DNA of 64,000 bases from Strigamia acuminata. Lineage: Eukaryota > Arthropoda > Chilopoda > Geophilomorpha > Linotaeniidae. The translations under genes and the position numbers were made by a program. Numbering within the stretch: position 1 is the stretch's first letter; each line of letters opens with the position of its first letter. Of the stretch, positions 59,101 to 64,000 are shown in pieces. The notes under the pieces are model-generated. The model did no database searches. It was not told where the DNA came from and saw only the letters and a list, made by a program, of their open reading frames with translations. Location of the stretch: assembly GCA_949358305.1 (NCBI GenBank), contig OX442315.1:17200427-17264426 (forward strand). Direction: 5' to 3'.

Positions 59101-61498
59101 ACCATTAGCAACACAAAAAATTGCAGCAGAAAATGAAAAATTTCAGCTTCTCAGAACACTAAGTGCTGTCAATCTATCCTTTTCATTTTTTTTCTCTTCT
59201 TACTGACAGATATGATGGTTTTTACATCATTATTCTTTAAAAAGTACCCAGCAAAAGATACTTATACCCAAGGCAAAAGTTGTCAAAATATTTGACTAAT
59301 GGCAGAAATGCACTCTGCACCTGCGCATCATTTCAAAGAGAATTTCAAAGAAAATAATATATGCAAACTAGAATGCACTCCAATTCCTATTTGTGATAGA
59401 TTGCTTCAAGCGAGATTATTTTGCAGAAACCATTGGGTTATGGCACAAAATGCATCGAACTTTTCTCTTTTGTTGGGGTCCCTTTAAGCTGACAAAACAA
59501 ATCGCGTAAACAAAAGCCAAGTGCAAAACACACTTTGAAGTTTTAAAATCCAAATACGCTATATTCAACAGTAATGGCCAGTTTGTGCCAATGGAAAGTC
59601 CCTCGATTGGTGATATTTTGAACCAGAGTATTTCCCAAGTCATTAGCCACTGAGTTTGGCATTCTGTGTGTTTCGAAATGCTATTTTAATCTGTATTTTA
59701 GTTTCCAAGACAACTAAAGAACTTGAACTGCTATGGGTGATGAACGAACCAATCAAAATGACTGATGGTCTCAAGTTACCACAGTTTGAAATTGAAGATG
59801 CTGTTGCATCCAAATGCAATGCCACATTTCATATCGGTACTGTAAATATAGATTTTTTTAAAAATATATATATATAGTTCCACGCTTTAAAGTTGCTGGC
59901 AAACATTTTTAAACCAGACCAATAACAAAACAGTAAAAATAAACGGTAGAATGACGGTGTACGGGCGACCCGAAAATCAAGTTTATTAAATTCAGTTCAA
60001 ATTAAAGAAAAAATTAAAAATTAAAACCCCAAGAAGGGCTAACAAGGGGGGGCTGCGCCCCCCCTTGACCCCCCGCGAACCTCACCTTGCTGGTTTTTTT
60101 ATGCAAACCACTTCTTTTTCGGGTCGCCCGTAAACCGTCATTCTGCCAAATAGGCTAATAAAATTTTTATTCCATTTTATTCATTTGAAATGTCGCAAAA
60201 TCTCATTTGCAGCAACTTAAAGGACCACATTTAATTGCCATGAATTATGCAGACATAAAGCCGAATTTAATTACTTGTTTGCGTATTAAGTGGAAAATAT
60301 TTTCTGAGACTGTGATAGTAAATTTGCCATGACGCCAGGATTAGTCACTAAGAAACTGATGCTACCGATAAATCCATATGAATTGCACAAAATAAGGTGT
60401 TTACTTGTGAAGATTCCACATCGAGCATAACCAAGCAGCACCTGTGGAGTCGCACAGCAACTGCCAATAAAATGTACACAATTTCTCACTCGTTTAGTTT
60501 CAAGACAAGAAATTACAGAAAGGTGTCACCAAATGCACATTTTTATGCGACGTAACGGTCTAGAAAAGTAGCAAATACTACGTAATTACTCAAAGTAGAT
60601 TTTACTTATAAAGATATTCGCATTGGGCGCATATATTGAAGTGCTTTGGAGTGTAAACATATTCAAAACTCTAGACTACCCAGCTTACACAAATTTCCAA
60701 CAGTTTTACTGCGGTGACAATAAAAAATAAGCTTACTACTTCCTTTGAAGTTTGCACAGTACAATCATGTGAGTTTGAATTGATTTAGCTTCCGCATGGG
60801 AGCGATAAAAGTGATTATAAAGACGCTATAGTGGCAGTTAAAATAAATATAAAACTAAAAAAGCAATTTCAATTGTAAGTCGCTTTCACCCACAGAGAAA
60901 ACTAGCTGCAATTGGATGATAGATAAATTGTTTTTCGTATGCTGAAACCTGCTTTCGCGTTCAGACAGGTGTCGAAATTGAATCTTGGATTACGAAAAGA
61001 AATTTGAAAAATTTGATTTCAACAAAAACAAGATCAAAATGCCATTTTTCAGATTTTTGTTGTATTTTGTTAGGTGAGTACAGTTGTTTGGTGGCACAAT
61101 TCCACCTCAAGCGCTCGATCGGCTTCCATCTGGTGCAGAGCTATTTGCCCACAATTCTTATCGTCGTTATTTCCTGGGTTTCGTTTTGGCTAGACGTGGA
61201 AGCTATTCCAGCTAGAATTACCCTCGGAGTGACCACTCTGCTTACAATCTCTTCAAAAGGCAGTGGAATCCAAGCCAACTTGCCTCAAGTAGAAAACTGA
61301 TTAATAATTTTATTTTCACTTTCATCTTTCGATTTTGATTGACAATTTCCTCAGGTGTCGTACGTTAAAGCGATGGATGTGTGGATGGGAGCGTGCACAA
61401 TTTTCGTGTTTGCAGCTTTACTCGAGTTTACGTTTGTCAATTACACGTGGCGAAAACTTCCCAGAGAAAAACTCAACATTTGGCGAACCTTGTGCGGG
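53100..61498 (+). CDS. Cys-loop ligand-gated chloride channel subunit (GluCl/GlyR-like), 3' incomplete
   Basis: Pentameric neurotransmitter-gated anion channel subunit of the plasma membrane. Exons 53100-53149, 58283-58365, 58433-58500, 58565-58788, 58856-58938, 59702-59836, 61074-61288, 61355-61498 join in frame for 334 codons. Seen: hydrophobic signal peptide (residues 1-17); [11 protein letters not shown] and [12 protein letters not shown] in the extracellular domain; the Cys-loop with cysteines 15 apart (near residues 149 and 163); a second cysteine pair in [13 protein letters not shown], typical of glycine-, glutamate- and histamine-gated chloride channels; M1 with SWVSFWL; PAR just before M2, the mark of anion selectivity; M3 with [12 protein letters not shown]. 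The PNV.IRI.P motif and SWVSFWLD lean towards invertebrate glutamate-gated channels, but the ligand cannot be fixed. The M3-M4 loop and M4 are not found before the window ends. Confidence 0.9.
53822..53826. repeat. 5' target-site duplication (TGGTT)
   Basis: Matches 57724-57728 exactly. Five bp is the usual size for gypsy-type integrases. Confidence 0.8.
53827..53936 (+). repeat. 5' LTR remnant (first 110 bp)
   Basis: Identical to 57590-57699 and then diverges abruptly. The missing 24 bp at its 3' end are present in the 3' LTR. An AATAAA lies near its end, followed by an ATG at 53909 that now opens the gag-pol frame. Confidence 0.85.
53909..56311 (+). CDS. Retrotransposon gag(remnant)-protease-RT-RNase H, 800 codons
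   Basis: The frame opens at an ATG inside the 5' LTR remnant and enters gag at its C-terminal third ([13 protein letters not shown]). Zinc knuckle [14 protein letters not shown] (CX2CX4HX4C) begins at residue 109. Protease region: [12 protein letters not shown] around residue 171, with Pro where aspartic proteases have Ser or Thr after the catalytic Asp. Reverse transcriptase: [26 protein letters not shown] and the YLDD box at 509-512. RNase H: ILHVDAS (Asp 658), ELECLA, FTDNWSV and NVVADALSR, all catalytic acids present. The frame ends at TGA 56309-56311, just past RNase H, while integrase continues in another frame. About 1 kb of a normal element's 5' end is missing. Confidence 0.9.
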   Translation: MSLVQTFNLSESDRVSMILGGISEELVSFPLASGNIGSVEELIHRARGLDGARKIKPKDKNINNVEVKRAARDVGRESTKEALSAASMNKNSQRHVQYKYGMDKSTLTCFKCGKIGHVSFDCLLASAEATTEKTPEKVAACVVKTRKPEMNLTVVTCSVEEFDTDVEALIDPGANLTIIDGRFLKNDTELRANKSGASFRAVNGSLKIDGFLDITFKIGDFESSMKNVAVSSDLPFPVIVGTDWRRQEGLRLVLEPNGDVNISRATESVRSGNCAIFNEAIDRGGECLVAVSEDEKFAKEVDEIVESVDSSVSQEEKLQLRAVFHKRKEAFNIDGSLGLYTDEECEVPLTHDRPIRCKPRRFSAQEEVRLRETVAKWRRLGICRESNSTYNFPFFTVDQPHHPTTPWRLVIDLRRLNEAVDMTVYRMPTIDEVLEFLLEDEPRLFNSGDIAMAYYNILLRQADCHKIAFFTPEGLMELLRMPVGYKLAPFVMQRAMDRMCSEVKRTKPYLDDVGQSGRSAGELIMSGDEFLGLVIQKGFKLNLTKCKLLRAEISFLGYIISKEGRRPDPERLSDIDKFKFFKNVKDVRGFLGFAGYHRQFIKGFASKVRCLTLLTRKGTRFEWLDEHQRAVNLIKSELKSCNWLGSFRRDAETILHVDASYEGLGVILQQRQGGKLVTIAFASKGVPESYSSAHSNELECLAVHWSVTEKFRFYLSGIKFVVFTDNWSVSHLLAKKELNRKFARWILDLQEFDFTIKHKAGSLNVVADALSRAVSIDKSNVLIAAALRVGGEVEGATGFR
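56271..57539 (+). CDS. Retrotransposon integrase, separate frame, about 422 codons
   Basis: Open frame +1 relative to the preceding one, starting after TGA at 56268-56270; it has no ATG where coding resumes and begins in sense at a TTG (56274). Zinc-binding region ends in NCTQCQ; the second His position appears to be Asp (GGDCDAF). Catalytic core: VDHGG (Asp 130), ISDEG (Asp 189), AERE (Glu 225), giving the D-35-E spacing of functional integrases. C-terminal GPF module SGPFEVV then HASQLKRF. No chromodomain seen. Stop TAA at 57537-57539. Confidence 0.9.
   Translation, partial: GLGERLKEQQDSDERCAELIQKLGDKFELKSGVLCKKKTFKGKEIWRVVIPERMRVQIMREAHVKGGDCDAFQTRSRIQRRNWWEGMSKDVRDFVRNCTQCQLHNHRTRKADGLLKSRAIPPRPFHTIAVDHGGPYTSSFGFTHIFVAVDCYSRFVVAVPVRDVSTKNTIRALEEGVIRRFGIPKKIISDEGTAFMSREFSSFAQANGILLEESPPYHHASNGLAEREIQNVLQKLRKLGNSGKKWSEDLDAAVWAINTNIQSSLGFTPFELVHSFRPSENLESAWLEALEDGFDLEEMWHKRREAEENLASSQTEQKQRFDSGRKPSDLKKGDKVLYSKGPRNKKFDTLFSGPFEVVRKMGEEVFLITDVAESRSWKTHASQLKRFFAEHQEEIVTGDEGAAKSSEEPSEARYVLRNRSVP
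57577..57586 (+). other. Polypurine tract of the retrotransposon
   Basis: AAAAGGGGGG three bases before the 3' LTR, the usual place for plus-strand priming. Confidence 0.8.
57590..57723 (+). repeat. 3' LTR, complete, 134 bp
   Basis: TGTAAGCG...CTCACA with TG/CA ends, AATAAA near 57667, followed by target duplication TGGTT. Short for a gypsy LTR. Confidence 0.85.
58283..58365 (+). CDS. Channel exon 2
   Basis: 83 nt, donor CAAG|GTATGA. Encodes [18 protein letters not shown] then RRMTPSDKQ, matching the ...LDR.L..YD.R..P start of mature GluCl/GlyR subunits. Using the AG at 58286-58287 instead would give an immediate stop. Confidence 0.8.
58433..58500 (+). CDS. Channel exon 3
   Basis: 68 nt, acceptor ACTTCAG, donor ATG|GTATAG. 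Encodes [18 protein letters not shown] then NPMTM, the first beta strands (V.V.I.IRS...I....M). Confidence 0.88.
58565..58788 (+). CDS. Channel exon 4
   Basis: 224 nt, acceptor CTTCAG, donor CAG|GTGTTG. Encodes [36 protein letters not shown] and [18 protein letters not shown], the most conserved part of the ligand-binding domain. Confidence 0.95.
58856..58938 (+). CDS. Channel exon 5, Cys-loop
   Basis: 83 nt, acceptor GACACAG, donor AGCT|GTCAGT. Encodes [19 protein letters not shown] then QLCTMEIAS. Two cysteines with 13 residues between them define the superfamily. Confidence 0.95.
58939..59701 (+). other. Intron 5 of the channel gene
   Basis: 763 bp, no exon or repeat recognised. Confidence 0.6.
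59702..59836 (+). CDS. Channel exon 6
   Basis: 135 nt, acceptor TATTTTAG, donor TCG|GTACTG. Encodes [35 protein letters not shown] and [10 protein letters not shown]. The first cysteine of the second disulfide lies here. Confidence 0.92.
59837..61073 (+). other. Intron 6 of the channel gene, carrying a MITE
   Basis: 1.2 kb. The only recognised content is the inverted-repeat element 59945-60147. Confidence 0.65.
59945..60147. mobile_element. 203-bp MITE with 32-bp terminal inverted repeats
   Basis: The left end GGTAGAATGACGGTG and the reverse complement of the right end GGCAGAATGACGGTT continue to CGGGCGACCCGAAAA with two differences in 32 bp. The centre has a perfect GC-rich palindrome (CAAGGGGGGGCTGCG and its complement) at about 60049-60067. 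No ORF; target duplication not clear. Confidence 0.8.
61074..61288 (+). CDS. Channel exon 7, M1 and M2
   Basis: 215 nt, acceptor TTGTTAG, donor CAA|GTAGAA. Encodes [20 protein letters not shown]1 [30 protein letters not shown] (M2) and [10 protein letters not shown]. Ala between Pro and Arg at the M2 base is typical of anion channels. Confidence 0.97.
61355..61498 (+). CDS. Channel exon 8, M3
   Basis: 144 nt, phase 0-0, acceptor CCTCAG, donor GGG|GTAAGG. Encodes [34 protein letters not shown] then [14 protein letters not shown], ending in the M3-M4 loop. Confidence 0.95.
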
Positions 61499-64000
61499 GT
61501 AAGGAACATTTCTCACTGGTATCTATGTGGTCTGTGGTCTGGAACAATAACAAATCACCAATGAGTGGATTGTGACAGTTGTTTATTAGCGATAACAAAT
61601 ATTAATTATTGCCAATAAATAATTTTCAATGGTAGTCGTTTGTGATTTGTTACCAGATTATCAGCTGAATTATTTCTGCTTTTTTTATAAATTGGTATTC
61701 AAGTTATTCAAAATCCTTCACATTGTGCATTCAGCATAAGTTATACCACATTCAAAATTTACATTCCGAAAGATAAGTTAATTGCCGTTGTTTCAAACAT
61801 TAGTTTATAATATGATTGCTGAAATTGTCAAGTGCTACAAGTTATATGGGGCGTATACAGTTAGCGGGCTATTTTACATGCTCCGTAATGTTAGACCACC
61901 TAGTACTTTCTAGTTTGCATTGTAAATGCAATTGGTTTGCAAATTACCAGTTTGCACAAGATTTTATTTGGCATAAAAGCTTCCAAATAAATTGTTTTCT
62001 TACCTAATTTATTCACGAGTGGGAGTCGTGGCTTTCATCGGTCAGACTTCGCCACACCAATAACGTGGTCGTAATGGCAGTCCGTGATGATTTTCAAGCT
62101 GCAAATCTTTTTCAAGAAATTTGGCTCGAATAAGAAAATAAAATATAAAATTTGTTGAAATAAAATTTCAGTAAAGTTGTAGTTTGAAAATCAGTTTCCA
62201 TGCCACTTGATGGAAGTGCAGTTTTTGTTTCGTTTGAAACTCTAGATTCTATTCAGGAAAAATCATGATAAAAGAAATTTTGCTAAAAAATCTCTCTCTT
62301 GGGTTACAAATTTGTGTATCTGCACCAGGACTATCCCTCAAAATATTACCCAAAAATTTGTTGAGCTCATGTCTCAAAATCTGGAAATTGTGAGGAAAAT
62401 TGTGTTTAATTTCTTTGCCTAGACCACATCATGACCATAGTATCCAGAAAAAGATTAGATTGCATTGGTTTTTTATTCCCATGGTAGGCAGGGAAGTACT
62501 GCAGGGAAGTGTTTTTCTCCACTGATCTATGTAATCATCAAGATTATCTTAGTGTTAATATAAACCTCCCTAATTCTGAGGGGTGCTTCTTGCCGTCATC
62601 ATCCAAAAAAGCAACCCTTACATCGCCTGGCTAGTTACAATACTTTGCTAGCCATGGTCGGTCATTTCTGCGCATGTGCACAATTCTAGTTTTCCAGGAA
62701 CGATCACATTTTTCCTCGTATAAACACATTTTACCACTGACTTTGGTATGCCACCTTGCACTCCCATTTGTGTCAACCAAAGTGCTACAAACGACCAGAA
62801 GAAACAAAAGTTTTTAAGCTGCAAGTATACGAGTGGGATCACTTCATTTCGTCGCCTATCAAACAAGTCACCAATCTGGTGGAAAATGGGACTTCTTGGA
62901 CTTGGATAAAGTCAAGGAAATCGATTTTATTGGACTCTTTTCGCGCGATTGCATCTAAGTTACTGTTTAATGAGACCCGAGTCATTAAATGCACTTTTTG
63001 GAATTTCAGCGTGGCACAAAACTTCTAACTTTTCAAACTTTTATTTTTAAAATTTAAAATGTGTTTGTAAGGTATAAGCAACACAATTTTTTTTTGTTAA
63101 AAAAAGTCTAGTATCAATTGTAAACAAAAATATGGTGACGTTTGCCCACCAGTATTGATTTTGCTCTCGTTAAACTTTAATTTCATCGCAAATGTCAGAT
63201 TTAAGCAGCACTAAAGAAATGTTTCAAAGCAATGACTAGACATTGGCTAGTCAGCTTCAAGTTCATGAAGCTTAATACCTGGGGTAATGCCTATTGGCAA
63301 AAGGCGGTGATAAAAGTTGGATAAAAGCTCATCATCACCTGGAGAATCCTGCAACGGCATGAGGTTGGTCACAAAAACCTTTTCAGCCATCCGTGGCCAG
63401 CAATAAGCCTAGTAAAGCATCATCATCAACCATTTCTTATAACCCTAACAGCTTGCAATATCTCCCAATGGCCTGATTATTAACACAGACTGTTCAGTGC
63501 AGTTCCACACATTATAAATGAAGGTTTGATATTTTCTATTTTAATTTACCATACTGCTAAAGGTGCACAAAGCAGATGTAAAACAAAAAATAAAAAGCTT
63601 AATTTACTGTTTTAAATAGCATTATAAATACACTTTAAACTGCCTCATTTTAAAAGTTCATGGTTTCATTACCCTATAAGCACACCAGACAAAAAAAGTT
63701 GTGTATAATTCGTGCTTTGAACGAAATTAATAACTGTGTTAATACAATGTGCTACATTAAGTTTTCTTTCATGAGGAATCCACGTCACATTTGCACCGCT
63801 CATCAGTTCCAATTACAAATTTCTCCCTATGTCACGCAGTAATCGCATTTCCCACTGCAAAGAAACTATTCGAATGTCACCCTCAATGCCATTGAGCAGC
63901 TGAAACGATTTACTCTTGCTTTCAAAAGAAATAAAGACTAATGTAATAACTCAGCACCTTGCAAACTGTCTCTCTCAATATCCACAGATCTATAGGAACC
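61499..64000 (+). other. Downstream intron(s) of the channel gene; no M4 exon recognised
   Basis: 2.5 kb to the window edge. Open frames such as 62756-63028 (plus) show no M4-like hydrophobic segment and no family resemblance. Splice-phase 0 acceptors exist, but none opens a convincing channel sequence. Confidence 0.5.

Noticed and set aside
62756-63028. Open frame considered as the M3-M4 loop/M4 exon of the channel
   Set aside because: It lacks a hydrophobic M4 segment, and its sequence does not resemble the C-terminus of Cys-loop channel subunits.
1-64000. CRISPR arrays, operons, riboswitches or other prokaryotic systems
   Set aside because: The window is intron-rich animal DNA; the tandem repeats found are minisatellites without spacers.

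Overview
This is animal nuclear DNA, not microbial. It is AT-rich with long poly-T runs, and its coding sequence is split into short exons with canonical GT/AG splice sites and introns from 68 bp to more than 20 kb. The gene content (a daughterless-type E protein, a MYCBPAP-like protein and a glutamate-/glycine-type chloride channel subunit) points to a protostome invertebrate. The bHLH core mixes daughterless-like positions ([17 protein letters not shown]) with vertebrate-like ones (ILHQAV), so a non-insect arthropod or another protostome seems more likely than an insect. The species cannot be fixed from the sequence. Exon models were made by hand from splice consensus, reading phase and family resemblance.

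Layout. (1) 184-37738, plus strand: 17 exons of a class I bHLH (E protein/daughterless) gene, entering from the left edge and ending at a stop at 37736-37738. The joined exons stay in frame for 601 codons. An extra first exon at 29599-29664 starts MFCTYSYY and splices in phase to exon 5. It resembles the internal-promoter first exon of vertebrate TCF4/TCF12 short isoforms (MYCAY...). Two adjacent exons (35766-35825 and 35968-36147) encode similar helices and look like an exon duplication. (2) 40554-42903, minus strand: a convergent ten-exon gene for a 360-residue protein resembling the central and C-terminal part of MYCBP-associated protein. (3) 42904-53099: intergenic DNA with repeat debris, including a LINE-like 3' tail with an (AAT)n tract, a possible solo LTR, a 291-bp foldback element and two unassigned coding-like segments. 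(4) 53100-61498, plus strand: eight exons (334 codons) of a Cys-loop ligand-gated chloride channel subunit, from the signal peptide through M3. M4 is not seen and probably lies beyond the window.

Mobile DNA. A Ty3/gypsy retrotransposon (53827-57723) sits in intron 1 of the channel gene, in the same orientation, flanked by a 5-bp duplication TGGTT. Its 3' LTR is complete (134 bp, TG...CA). Its 5' LTR keeps only the first 110 bp, identical to the 3' copy, and is fused directly to mid-gag, so the end of U5, the primer-binding site and the gag N-terminus are gone. Pol is also split by a frameshift near a G5 run. It is therefore a young but defective copy. Several short inverted-repeat elements (pogo-like, Tc1-like, a 203-bp MITE) lie in introns, and two unrelated minisatellites with the same 31-bp period lie in introns of the E-protein gene.

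The genes do not form a pathway; this is an ordinary stretch of chromosome with one transcription factor, one probable axonemal/spermatogenic protein and one receptor. No tRNA, rRNA, CRISPR or bacterial-type system was found. The most interesting items are the alternative first exon, the duplicated helix exon and the rearranged retrotransposon.
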